Part shown: piece after piece, positions 1-7,542 of the stretch
Position numbering within the stretch: position 1 is the stretch's first letter
Layout of the letters: every line of letters begins with the position of its first letter
NCBI GenBank assembly: GCA_902806085.1
Contig: CADCVH010000046.1
Location: forward strand, 1 to 37,045
Direction of reading: 5' to 3'
DNA: 37,045 bases
Source: an uncultured Rubrobacteraceae bacterium
GTDB lineage: Bacteria > Actinomycetota > Rubrobacteria > Rubrobacterales > Rubrobacteraceae
Translations under genes and position numbers: made by a program
Notes under the pieces: generated by a model
What the model was told of the DNA's origin: nothing
Databases searched by the model: none
Seen by the model: only the letters and a program-made list of their open reading frames with translations

Positions 1-336
1 AGGCTCCAGCGCGTGCTCCACAACCTCGTCTCGAACGCCCTGCGCCACACCCCGGCCGACGGCACCGTGGCCCTGCGCGCCGCCCGGCAGGGCGTTGAGG
101 TCCAGGTCGAGGTCTCAGACACCGGCGAGGGCATCGCCCCGGAGGACCTGCCCCGCGTCTTCGAGCGCTCCTTCCGAGCCGAGAGGTCGCGCAGCCGTGC
201 GTCGGACGATGACCCCGGCGCCGGCCTCGGCCTGGCGATAGCCAGGGGCCTCGTCGAGGCGCACGGCGGCACTATGGACGTAGAGAGCAGACCGGACCGG
301 GGCTCGCGCTTCCGCTTCACACTCCGCCGCGCCTAG
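1..336 (+). CDS. Sensor histidine kinase, C-terminal ATPase domain (5' end outside window)
   Basis: The reading frame is open from base 1 and ends at a TAG at 334-336, so only the last 111 residues of the protein are present. They form a HATPase_c domain: N box (HNLVSNALRHTP), G1 box (DTGEGIAPEDLPRVFER) and G2 box (GAGLGLAIARGLVEAHGGT). This domain binds ATP and phosphorylates the kinase's own histidine before transfer to a response regulator. The His box, HAMP and sensor regions lie upstream of the window, so the stimulus cannot be judged. The spacing of the boxes and the ending shortly after the G2 box are typical of HPK1-type two-component kinases. No response regulator follows; any partner must be upstream. 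Confidence 0.93.
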   Translation, partial: RLQRVLHNLVSNALRHTPADGTVALRAARQGVEVQVEVSDTGEGIAPEDLPRVFERSFRAERSRSRASDDDPGAGLGLAIARGLVEAHGGTMDVESRPDRGSRFRFTLRRA

Positions 337-512
337 GAGGGTCCGGGGATCCCCGGTCAGTGGGCGGAACCTTACGCCTTACTTACGGTTTGGTGGTCTG
401 GGTCAGAACGCCGTTGTTGGGCGCACCGGCGCGTGTGAGAATCGCCGCGTCGGGCTGAACGCATCGGTTGGTGGGATGGATAGACGAAACGGGACCCTGG
501 TGGAAGGCTGGC

Positions 513-1205
513 ATGGTTGAACCGACGCTCGTCGTCGCCGCCGTCGCCGGGCTCGCGTCTTTCCTGTCGCCCTGTATGCTGCCTGTCATCCCGGCCTTTC
601 TCGCCCAACTAGCGGGTACGTCGCTCGACATCTCCGACTTGAGGCGGCGGGACGTACTACTCGGCACGGTGCTTTTCGTGGCCGGGTTTTCGGTGGTCTT
701 TGCCGGGCTCGGGGTGACGCTTGGGGCGGCGTTTCAGGGGGTGGCGGCGGAGGCCTTCGCCTGGCTCTCGCGGGCGGCGGGGACGGTCGTGATCCTGCTC
801 GGACTGCACCTGACGGGGTTGCTTCGTCTCCCGCTGCTCGACCGCCAGCGCTCCCCGCGGTACCGTTCCGGGCACCTGGCACCCCTGCTGTTCGGGGCGT
901 CCTTCGGCGTGGCGTGGACACCGTGCGTCGGGCCGATCCTGGGCAGCACGCTCGCCCTCGCGACCACGCAACCGGCCGCGGCGTTCCCGCTGCTGCTCGC
1001 GTACGCCGGCGGGCTCGGGGCGCCCTTCTTGCTCGTCGGCCTCTTCCCGTCGCGCGTCCTGTCGTTCTTGAAGGGGCACCGCAGGGCCGCGGCGCGCCTG
1101 CACGTGGCGTTCGGGGCCGTCCTGATCGGGCTCGGCGTCCTCGTCTTTACGAACAAGCTGAGCCTGCTCGCCAACTTCCAGCTATTGAACGAGGTGCTTC
1201 TGTGA
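513..1205 (+). CDS. CcdA/DsbD-family transmembrane electron-transfer protein
   Basis: A 230-residue polytopic membrane protein of the CcdA (DsbD beta-domain) family, which carries reducing equivalents from cytoplasmic thioredoxin across the membrane. The two expected redox cysteines are visible in SPCMLP (Cys21) and TPCVGP (Cys138), each at the start of a hydrophobic segment, and about six membrane segments can be counted. The ATG at 513 is preferred over the TTG at 468 because GGAAGG lies 5-6 nt upstream and the protein then begins just before the first membrane helix. Its stop overlaps the next start by 4 nt (GTGA), so it is probably translationally coupled to the thioredoxin-like gene. The pair resembles a split form of the fused DipZ protein of mycobacteria. 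Substrates are not evident. Confidence 0.9.
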   Translation: MVEPTLVVAAVAGLASFLSPCMLPVIPAFLAQLAGTSLDISDLRRRDVLLGTVLFVAGFSVVFAGLGVTLGAAFQGVAAEAFAWLSRAAGTVVILLGLHLTGLLRLPLLDRQRSPRYRSGHLAPLLFGASFGVAWTPCVGPILGSTLALATTQPAAAFPLLLAYAGGLGAPFLLVGLFPSRVLSFLKGHRRAAARLHVAFGAVLIGLGVLVFTNKLSLLANFQLLNEVLL

Positions 1206-1984
1206 GATCCGTGGTCCCGCGTCCGATCCTGCTCTTACTCGCCCTGGTCGCGGTGGTCTGCGCCATCGCCTTTATCGAGCTGCGCCTCGACGCCAGAGGC
1301 TCCGTCCCGGCTGAAGCCAGCGAGAACACGCCCCCCGCCGAGATGCAGTCAGGTCCAGAGGCCCCGCCCGTCGAGGAGACGCCCGATGCCGCCGAGGGCG
1401 AACGGAAGGCGAGCGCACCTCCATCGCCCGCCCGCAAGCAAGAGCAAGGCCCCGAAGACCACGCCGCAAAAAGGAAGGCGGACCCGGTCATCTCCGACGC
1501 GGAGCGGATCGCCGGGAAAGAAGACGAGTACCGGCGGGCGGAGGAGATCTCCAACCCGTCCGGCTTCGTGAACGCGGACGGCTTCTCCATAGAGGAGGCC
1601 GCCGGGGGAAACGTCGTCCTGCTGGAATTCTGGACCTACACCTGCTTTAACTGCCAGAATGTCCAGCCCCATCTAAACGCCTGGCACGAGGCGTACGCAG
1701 ACGACGGGTTGCAGGTTGTAGGCGTCCACACGCCGGAGTTCGGGTTCGAGCGCGAGTACGCCAACGTGGAGGCCGCCGTTCGGGAGGCGGGCATCGAGTA
1801 CCCCGTCGTGCTGGACAACGGCTACGCCACGTGGGACGCCTACGACAACCGCTACTGGCCTGCCATCTACCTGATCGACGCCGACGGCTTCGTCCGCTAC
1901 AAGCACTTCGGCGAGGGCGCCTACGGCACGACGGAGCAGAAGATCGAGGATCTACTCGCCGAGAGGAACCGCGTCTCGGGCTGA
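1202..1984 (+). CDS. Membrane-anchored thioredoxin-like protein (DipZ/TlpA type)
   Basis: A 260-residue protein starting at a GTG that overlaps the ccdA-like stop by 4 nt. Residues 8-25 are hydrophobic (signal anchor). Residues 30-110 are a low-complexity Pro/Glu/Ala/Lys linker, and the rest is a thioredoxin fold. The active site is CFNC (Cys148, Cys151) within FWTYTCFNCQNVQPHL, followed by GVHTPEFGFE and the cis-Pro region YWPAIYLID. The FWTYTCxNC signature is that of the thioredoxin-like domain of DipZ proteins. It most likely acts outside the membrane, reduced by the upstream CcdA-like protein, in disulfide reduction or cytochrome c maturation; which of these is not shown. A longer frame runs upstream to 914 but is antiphase to the ccdA-like gene and is not credible. 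Confidence 0.9.
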   Translation: MRSVVPRPILLLLALVAVVCAIAFIELRLDARGSVPAEASENTPPAEMQSGPEAPPVEETPDAAEGERKASAPPSPARKQEQGPEDHAAKRKADPVISDAERIAGKEDEYRRAEEISNPSGFVNADGFSIEEAAGGNVVLLEFWTYTCFNCQNVQPHLNAWHEAYADDGLQVVGVHTPEFGFEREYANVEAAVREAGIEYPVVLDNGYATWDAYDNRYWPAIYLIDADGFVRYKHFGEGAYGTTEQKIEDLLAERNRVSG

Positions 1985-2060
1985 CCGATACCGGAGCGGG
2001 GAGGTCACCACGTAGCCCGGCGCCCCGTCTCGGGAGCGCATCGGAGCGCCGGGCTGGCGG

Positions 2061-4340
2061 CTACGGCGAAGGGCGGGAGATATGCTCACCCGGGGTCAGG
2101 AGTTCGGCCCCGTCGTCACCTCCGCGCGGGTTCCAGAGGTTGCGCAGGTGGTAGCTCAGGAGCAGGAACAGACCACCGAAACCGAGGAAGAGCAGGACGC
2201 GCCAGAGCGGGTCCAACCCCGCGAGGTCCCACAGAAAGAGCTTGGCGACGACGAGGAAGAGCGTCGCGACGCCCCCCTTGATGAGGTACCCATGGTCCCG
2301 GCGCAGCCCGGCGACGAACATCGCGGCGCCCGTGAGGCCCCAGGCGACGGTGACGTAGGCGTCCGGGGAGCCCGGCAGCATCTCGAACTCGCGCCAGAAC
2401 CAGGCGAGCAGGGCCGCGTGGGCGGCAACCCAGTAGACGATGGTCGCCTTCCGGTCCCCGGAGATCCACGAGCTAACCAGGATCAGGGCCACGACGGCGA
2501 GGTCCGCGAGCCCCGGGAGGTTGAACACGGCCGTCCCCGAGTCCCCAGGGAAGCCCATCCCCGCCGCGAGCCTGCCGGCGAGCCACAGCCCGACGAAGAC
2601 GGCAAGGGCGTGCGCCCCGCCCGTCGTCCCCCACTCGGGACGCCGTCGCGAGAGCAGGTGAAGCCCCGCGGCGTAGAGCGCCAGGGCCACGAGCGCGTAA
2701 GCCCCGTCGGCAAAAGGGACGAGCTCGTGCAGGAGCAGGCCCGCCACCGCCGCGTGCCCGAAGACCCGGTACACCCGCCGGACCTCCGGCCGCCCTATCG
2801 CGGTGGAGGACGCGAAGGTGAGGGCCACGACGGCGAAGCCCACGAGCGCGGGCGTGTTGAAGAACGGGATCTCCTCGTACGAACCGAAGAGACGGTCCAG
2901 GGTCCCACCCGCGAGCAGGGGGAAGATCCAGGCCCCAACGATCGCGAAGAGCGCGTGCCCGATGAGGGCGACGATCTTGTCCGGGAGCCGTCTTGCAACG
3001 AGGTGCAGAGCGGCGGCCTCGGCGGCGAGCGCGAGCAGCAACGTCTCCCCCTCCAACAGGAAGACCAGGGAGAGCGTGGCGAACAGGAGCGCGACGATGG
3101 CCTGCGTGTACGAGACATGCCCCCCGCGCTCGACGCGCCGGAACCCGGCCCAGGCCAGAGCGTGGGAGGCCGAGATCCCGATCGCCACCAGGCCAAGTGT
3201 GGTCGCTCCGGGGCTCCACACCAGCTGCGTCATCCAGAGCAAGACTAGCGGCGAGGCGAACGTAACGGGGTGCGCCGGCGTTCCCTCGTTCAAGAAACGT
3301 TCGTTATCCGCCAGGAGCAAACGCATCGGGGCACTGATCTCAGGGGACCGCCAACGGCCCGGGTTCGCGGAGCGAAGCGCCTCCCGTGCGGAAGGCACGA
3401 GCCACAGCGAGATCCAACCGAACAGGGCTCCAACCTGCAACGCCACCCCATCTGAGAGAGGCGGCGTGCCTACCGAAGCGACACCGGCGTGACCGGTAAG
3501 CAGGACGGCCCAATAACCCACGAACGCGACCAGCAAGAGCGAACGCCACCCCTTGAGGAGATACATCCCCATCGCGCCCGCCAGGACGAGCCCCGCGTAG
3601 AGGACGAGGCCTCCGATATCTCCCTCCCCGTCGTAGAGCAGAAAAGGTGTTGCGAGGCCGCCGGAGACCCCGATAACGGCCAGCGCGGCCCCGTCTTGGC
3701 GCAGCGCCAGCGCGAAGGCGAGCAGGGTAACGGCCACCATGAACGCGAACGCCACGGGATGGGAGAACACGCCGAGCATCCCGTACGCCGCGAACCCGGT
3801 GATGTAGTACGTCCCGATCCCACCCCCGAGCACCACCTGCGCGAAGGCCCGCCGGCCCGCGTAGACGCGCAGCCCGACCCACACGAGCGCGCTCCCGAGC
3901 GAGATGCCGAGGCCGACCCGCACCACTGGCGTCAGCAGGACCTGAAGCCAGCCTCTATCCCACGAGAACTTGAACAAGAACACCACGCCCATGAGAAAGA
4001 GCGCGATGCCGATCTTGTTCATCCACCACTCCCACCGCCGCAGGTTCGCAAGCTCGAAGGGCAACTCCAGACCCCGCCACACACCTTCGGACGACTCACG
4101 CGTTCCCGTCACCCAAGAGCCTCCCTGCAACGTCCCATCCGAGACCTCAGGCTCCGGGACGGAAACCGCTTCCTCCCGGGGGGCGACAGCGGCCTCCGGG
4201 GCCAACTCGGCCCGGTCCGGGACCGCCCCCTCCACAGACAACGCCAGGCGCAACCGATGAAGCTCCAGTGCGTGATCCTCAACGTCGGCCTCCAGGCGCC
4301 GCACGCGCTCCTCCAGGTTCTGCCCACCCTCGCGTATCAT
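2061..4340 (-). CDS. DUF2339 family multi-pass membrane protein
   Basis: A 759-residue protein with a short N-terminal coiled-coil-like stretch (about residues 1-40, EERVRRLEADVEDHALELHRLR), a charged variable linker to about residue 90, and then more than twenty hydrophobic segments to the C terminus. This architecture and the first helices (WEWWMNKIGIALFLMGVVFLFKF, then a glycine-rich GLGISLGSALVWVGLR segment) are those of DUF2339 predicted membrane proteins. Their biochemical role is unknown. The ATG at 4340 has GGGAGG about 8 nt upstream and overlaps the stop of the preceding gene by 4 nt (ATGA), so the two are one transcription unit. No catalytic motif was recognised. Confidence 0.85.
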   Translation of the reverse strand: MIREGGQNLEERVRRLEADVEDHALELHRLRLALSVEGAVPDRAELAPEAAVAPREEAVSVPEPEVSDGTLQGGSWVTGTRESSEGVWRGLELPFELANLRRWEWWMNKIGIALFLMGVVFLFKFSWDRGWLQVLLTPVVRVGLGISLGSALVWVGLRVYAGRRAFAQVVLGGGIGTYYITGFAAYGMLGVFSHPVAFAFMVAVTLLAFALALRQDGAALAVIGVSGGLATPFLLYDGEGDIGGLVLYAGLVLAGAMGMYLLKGWRSLLLVAFVGYWAVLLTGHAGVASVGTPPLSDGVALQVGALFGWISLWLVPSAREALRSANPGRWRSPEISAPMRLLLADNERFLNEGTPAHPVTFASPLVLLWMTQLVWSPGATTLGLVAIGISASHALAWAGFRRVERGGHVSYTQAIVALLFATLSLVFLLEGETLLLALAAEAAALHLVARRLPDKIVALIGHALFAIVGAWIFPLLAGGTLDRLFGSYEEIPFFNTPALVGFAVVALTFASSTAIGRPEVRRVYRVFGHAAVAGLLLHELVPFADGAYALVALALYAAGLHLLSRRRPEWGTTGGAHALAVFVGLWLAGRLAAGMGFPGDSGTAVFNLPGLADLAVVALILVSSWISGDRKATIVYWVAAHAALLAWFWREFEMLPGSPDAYVTVAWGLTGAAMFVAGLRRDHGYLIKGGVATLFLVVAKLFLWDLAGLDPLWRVLLFLGFGGLFLLLSYHLRNLWNPRGGDDGAELLTPGEHISRPSP

Positions 4341-4747
4341 CGTCCATCCTCCCTTCGGTGCCCACCCTCTGCCACCCCGGCCTCCCCGTCCGCCTCACGG
4401 AGCGCCTCTTCCAACAGATCCGGCAACCCCCGCAGCTCTCTTAGGGCCGCGACGGGATCCCTCTCAACCGAAACCGAAACCGCGGCGAACCGGCGCCAGA
4501 ACTCCCGCGCCGCTGCGCGTTCCTCGTACGCGGCCACACCACACACCCGCTCCTTCTCGGCGAGCCGGATCGCACCGGGGCACAGCGCCGAGGTCCTCGC
4601 CTCGGCCACCCGCCTCAAATGCACGTCCTCCACGGAATCCGGCAACTCAGCCTCCGCGTACCCGCCGCGAAAGACGACGACCCAGAGCGCGAAGACCACA
4701 ACCCCAATCCCCATCACCAGCAATACGACCAACGCAACACCCTCCAC
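4337..4747 (-). CDS. Small single-pass membrane protein, function unknown
   Basis: A 136-residue protein starting at GTG 4747. Residues 3-26 are a strongly hydrophobic membrane segment (VALVVLLVMGIGVVVFALWVVVF truncated at its ends); the remainder is a charged, Ala/Glu/Arg-rich domain with two cysteines (CPGAIRLAEKERVC) and a helical C-terminal part. The family was not recognised. The 3' end overlaps the DUF2339 start by 4 nt, implying co-translation and perhaps a shared membrane complex (inference). No convincing Shine-Dalgarno site precedes the GTG. A palindrome 20-47 nt upstream of the start suggests regulation of this two-gene unit. Confidence 0.7.
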   Translation of the reverse strand: MEGVALVVLLVMGIGVVVFALWVVVFRGGYAEAELPDSVEDVHLRRVAEARTSALCPGAIRLAEKERVCGVAAYEERAAAREFWRRFAAVSVSVERDPVAALRELRGLPDLLEEALREADGEAGVAEGGHRREDGR

Positions 4748-4767
4748 ACGCGTCCGCGATACTTACA

Positions 4768-4794
4768 CTGTATATTTACGACGTAAGGTAACAG
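4768..4794. promoter_or_regulatory. 27-bp dyad upstream of the DUF2339 operon (candidate operator)
   Basis: The sequence reads CTGT-N4-TTACG-A-CGTAA-N4-ACAG, symmetric around base 4781, in an unusually AT-rich stretch. It sits 20-47 nt upstream of the GTG at 4747, where a leftward promoter is expected. The symmetric half-sites suggest a dimeric repressor or activator site. The cognate regulator is not identifiable here. Confidence 0.45.
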
Positions 4795-4840
4795 AAGCTG
4801 GAGGGTTGCGCCAGGGACGAGAGCTAGTTCTTAACGAGAA

Positions 4841-5098
4841 TTAATTCGGCCGGTAGCTTGGGTCCGAGGATTCAAGATACGTGGTGTGGTGATCCCGGGT
4901 TGCTCCTCGCCGCGAAGGGTTGCCGTAGACGTATTCGCGTGTGCGGCTCAGCGAGTGCTCGTCGCGAACGGCGTGTTCGTAGTAATTGCGCTGCCACAGC
5001 ATTGCGCCGGGCGTGTCTCGAAGGTCGTTGATACGTTTGGTGGACACCGTCTCTAACGCCCCAATCAGGCGTCCCAGCGGTTTACGTTTCGTCACGAG
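4841..5098 (-). pseudogene. REP-associated tyrosine transposase (RAYT/Y1_Tnp) C-terminal remnant
   Basis: About 85 codons on the minus strand, from roughly 5098 to a TAA at 4841-4843, read VTKRKPLGRLIGALETVSTK, then RINDLRDTPG, LWQRNYYEHAVRDEHSL and REYVYGNPSRR. These are characteristic of the C-terminal half of RAYT/IS200-type Y1 transposases (TVSTKRIN, WQRNYYEHxxRDExSL, IxxNPxRW). The N-terminal half with the HUH metal site is missing: upstream the same frame runs into trpC antiphase sequence. This is therefore a 5'-truncated, inactive relic next to the 3' end of the trp operon. A REP-like palindrome lies just beyond it at 5112-5139, which fits the known RAYT-REP association. Confidence 0.75.
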
Positions 5099-5111
5099 GT
5101 CGCGTGGATCT

Positions 5112-5139
5112 GTAGGGGCGGTTCGCGAACCGTCCCTAC
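5112..5139. repeat. REP-like palindrome at the trpC 3' end; possible terminator
   Basis: A 28-bp inverted repeat with half-sites GTAGGGGCGGTTCG and CGAACCGTCCCTAC (one mismatch) and no spacer. It overlaps the trpC stop codon (5136-5138). It could end trp transcription, but no U-tract follows. The sequence style and the adjacent RAYT relic favour a REP-like element. Related GC palindromes occur at 11448-11468 and 25131-25166. Confidence 0.65.
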
Positions 5140-5903
5140 GGTAAGGATGCCAGCTTTGCCACGAGACGCGGGTCGCGCATCGCCGCCTCCCCGACGAGTA
5201 CGGCGTCGGCCCCCGCGTCGCGCAGCCTCCTTGCATCCTCGACGGTCTTGACGCCGCTCTCGGCGACGAGGGTCGCGCCGGCGAGCTTCGGGGCGAGGGT
5301 CTCGAAGGTCCCAAGGTCGACGGTGAAGTCGCGCAGGTTCCGGTTGTTGACCCCGATGACGCGGGCGCCGGACTCCAGGGCGAGGTCCGCTTCTCCTTCG
5401 GAGTGGATCTCCACGAGCGGGGTCAGGCCGACCTCGACGGCCAGGGAGACGTAGCGGGCGAGTGTGGCCGCGTCGAAGAGGGCCGCGATGAGGAGGACGG
5501 CATCCGCGCGGGTGCCGGCTTCGAGGACCTGGGCCTCGTCCACGGTGAAGTCCTTGCGGATCACGGGCAGCGCGGTGCTGTTCCTGGCGGCGTCGAGGTC
5601 TTTGAGGGAACCCTTGAACTGGTCCGGTTCGGTCAGGACGGAGAGGCACCTCGCGCCTTCCCGCTCGTAGCCGATGGCCCACTCCGTGGGGTCGACCTCG
5701 CGGATGGGGCCGGCGGAGGGGGAGGCGCGTTTGATCTCGCTTACGACGGAGAGGCCGGGGCTGGCGAGCGCGGCGGCGAAGTCGCGTTTATCGAAGAGGA
5801 GCGCCTCCTGGTAGAGGGCGTTGAGGTCCGTGGTGTCGCGGAGCTCGCCGGCGCGGACGAGGGCCGCGGCGGCCAGTTCTTCTAGCACGGTCGCGCGGCT
5901 CAC
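5136..5903 (-). CDS. trpC: Indole-3-glycerol phosphate synthase
   Basis: A 255-residue (beta/alpha)8-barrel enzyme that converts carboxyphenylaminodeoxyribulose phosphate to indole-3-glycerol phosphate in tryptophan synthesis. Diagnostic motifs run in order: SEIKRASPS (catalytic Lys, about residue 58), LTEPDQFKGS, VIRKDF (second catalytic Lys), VEIHSE, GVNNRNL and LVAESGV with the following phosphate-binding glycines. Length is normal and no key residue is missing. The start is a GTG at 5903 that overlaps the trpD stop by 4 nt (GTGA), so translation is coupled. It is the last gene of trpG-trpD-trpC. Some end sequences around the stop belong to a REP-like palindrome. Confidence 0.97.
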   Translation of the reverse strand: MSRATVLEELAAAALVRAGELRDTTDLNALYQEALLFDKRDFAAALASPGLSVVSEIKRASPSAGPIREVDPTEWAIGYEREGARCLSVLTEPDQFKGSLKDLDAARNSTALPVIRKDFTVDEAQVLEAGTRADAVLLIAALFDAATLARYVSLAVEVGLTPLVEIHSEGEADLALESGARVIGVNNRNLRDFTVDLGTFETLAPKLAGATLVAESGVKTVEDARRLRDAGADAVLVGEAAMRDPRLVAKLASLP

Positions 5904-6925
5904 GGGGCACCCGTCTTGCGGCGGGTGGCCTTCACGAAGTCTTCGAGGGCCCTCTCGGCCGCCCCGGTCTCTATGGACTCCTCCGCCCGGCGGACGCCGT
6001 CTTCGACGGTCTCTGTATCGCCTGAGACGAAGATCGCGGCGCCGGCGTTCAGCAGGATCACATCGCGGGCGGCGCCGGTCTCTTTGCCAGAGAGAACGTC
6101 GCGCAGGATGCGGGCGTTGAGGTGCGCGTCGCCGCCTATTAGGCCGTCGGGGTCATGCCGCTTGAGGCCGAAGTCTTCGGGCGAGACCTCGTACTCTTTT
6201 ATCTCCCCACCGGATACCTCGGCGACTATCGTCTTGGCACTCGTCGTGATCTCATCCATCCCGTCCGTCCCGTGGACGACGAGCGCCCGCTCCGCCCCGA
6301 GGTCCCTCAAGGCTTCGGCGACCGGCCGCACAAACGCCCCCCCGAAGACCCCGACGAGCTGGCGCTTCGCGCCGGCGGGGTTCGTCAACGGCCCGAGCAG
6401 GTTGAAGATGGTCCTGAAGGGAAGCTCCGCCCGCACCGGGGCTACGAACCGCATCGCGGGATGGTGCGTGCGGGCGAACATGAAACCAATGCCGGCCTCC
6501 TCTATGCACCTGGAGACCTGCTCGGGCGTGAGCTCTATCTCGGCGCCAAGCGCCTCCAGCACGTCGGCGCTCCCGGCCCGGCTCGTCGCCGCCCGGTTGC
6601 CGTGCTTGGCGATGACCACACCCGCGCCGCGCGCCACGAAAGCCGCCGCGGTAGAGACGTTTATGGTCCCCTTGGCGTCGCCGCCGGTCCCGCAGGTATC
6701 CACGACGCCGGGCGGGGCCTCGACCGATGCGGCGAAGCGGCGCATGGCGCGGGCGAAGCCGACGATCTCCGGCACCGCCTCGCCCTTGACCCTGAGCGCC
6801 GTCAAAAGAGCCGCCGTGGCCGCCGGGGGGACCGTGCCCTCCATGATCTCCTCCAGCGCCCGCTCGGCCTCGCCCTCGGTCAGGGGCTCTCCCCCGGCGG
6901 CCTTGCGGAGCGTCTCGCGGAGCAC
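5900..6925 (-). CDS. trpD: Anthranilate phosphoribosyltransferase
   Basis: A 341-residue enzyme that joins anthranilate to PRPP, the second step of tryptophan synthesis. Visible motifs are the PRPP loop DTCGTGGDAKGTINVST, KHGNRAATSRAGSADVLEALG, the helix FMFARTHHPAMR, LLGPLTNPAGAKRQ and VVHGTDGMDE. The GTG at 6925 is chosen because GGAAGGG lies just upstream and homologues begin near this LRETLRKAAGG helix; the frame stays open upstream to 7255 only as an overlap with trpG. There are 2 nt between the trpG stop and this start and a 4-nt overlap with trpC downstream, so the three genes form one tightly coupled operon. Confidence 0.96.
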   Translation of the reverse strand: MLRETLRKAAGGEPLTEGEAERALEEIMEGTVPPAATAALLTALRVKGEAVPEIVGFARAMRRFAASVEAPPGVVDTCGTGGDAKGTINVSTAAAFVARGAGVVIAKHGNRAATSRAGSADVLEALGAEIELTPEQVSRCIEEAGIGFMFARTHHPAMRFVAPVRAELPFRTIFNLLGPLTNPAGAKRQLVGVFGGAFVRPVAEALRDLGAERALVVHGTDGMDEITTSAKTIVAEVSGGEIKEYEVSPEDFGLKRHDPDGLIGGDAHLNARILRDVLSGKETGAARDVILLNAGAAIFVSGDTETVEDGVRRAEESIETGAAERALEDFVKATRRKTGAP

Positions 6926-6927
6926 CG

Positions 6928-7491
6928 CTACCCTTCCAGGAAGTTCTTGAGCAGGTCGCGCCCCCGGCGGGTCAACACGCTCTCTGGGTGAAATTGGACG
7001 CCCTCCACGGGGAAGTCGCGGTGGCGCACACCCATTATGGTGCCGTCTTCGGTCCGGCTCGTCACGATGAGGCAGTCCGGCAGGGACTCCGGCTCTATAA
7101 CGAGCGAGTGGTACCTCGTCGCCTCGAAGCCCTGGTCGAGCCCGGCGTAGACGCCCTCGCCGTCGTGCAGGATCTTCGCGGTCTTCCCGTGGACCGGCTC
7201 GCCGCGCACGATCCTGGCCCCGAACGCCTGCCCGATGCTCTGGTGGCCCAAACACACCCCGAGCAGCGGCGTCTCCCCGCCGACCTTCTCTATAAGCTCG
7301 ACGGAGACCCCGGCCTCGTTCGGCGTGCAGGGCCCGGGCGAGACGACTATCCTGTCGGGGCGGAGCGCGGCCACCTCCTCAGGCGTTACCTCGTCGTTGC
7401 GGCGCACGAGGACCTCGGCGCCGAGCTCCCCCAGATACTGGACGAGGTTGTACGTAAAGGAGTCGTAGTTGTCTATGACGAGAACCCGCAT
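6928..7491 (-). CDS. trpG: Anthranilate synthase glutamine amidotransferase component
   Basis: A 187-residue class I glutamine amidotransferase that supplies ammonia to TrpE for anthranilate synthesis. The N terminus MRVLVIDNYDSFTYNLVQYL and SPGPCTPNEAG are typical of TrpG/PabA. The catalytic triad is Cys80 (GVCLGHQ), His168 and Glu170 (QFHPE). Only context separates TrpG from PabA, and the following trpD and trpC support TrpG. The gene starts with ATG at 7491 and is the first gene of the operon in this window; the upstream gene is divergent, so trpE (and trpB/trpA) must be encoded elsewhere. The 51-bp divergent gap at 7492-7542 must hold its promoter. TrpG may serve both tryptophan and folate synthesis (inference). 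Confidence 0.94.
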   Translation of the reverse strand: MRVLVIDNYDSFTYNLVQYLGELGAEVLVRRNDEVTPEEVAALRPDRIVVSPGPCTPNEAGVSVELIEKVGGETPLLGVCLGHQSIGQAFGARIVRGEPVHGKTAKILHDGEGVYAGLDQGFEATRYHSLVIEPESLPDCLIVTSRTEDGTIMGVRHRDFPVEGVQFHPESVLTRRGRDLLKNFLEG

Positions 7492-7542
7492 GAGCCCCGG
7501 AATTCTAGCCCATCCTCCCCGGACGAACAGGGGGACGGCCTC

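Noticed and set aside
343-356. CCGGGGATCCCCGG palindrome after the histidine kinase
   Set aside because: No loop or U-tract and short; could end the kinase transcript but support is too weak for a terminator call.
914-1984. 356-residue frame starting at 914
   Set aside because: Its first 96 residues lie antiphase over the CcdA-like gene and are Arg/Pro-rich shadow sequence; the GTG at 1202 gives a normal signal anchor and overlap.
4841-5314. 157-residue frame as a full protein
   Set aside because: The first 73 residues overlap trpC out of frame; only the last 85 residues resemble a transposase.
5900-7255. 451-residue form of TrpD
   Set aside because: The first part is trpG read in another frame; homologues start at the GTG 6925 region.
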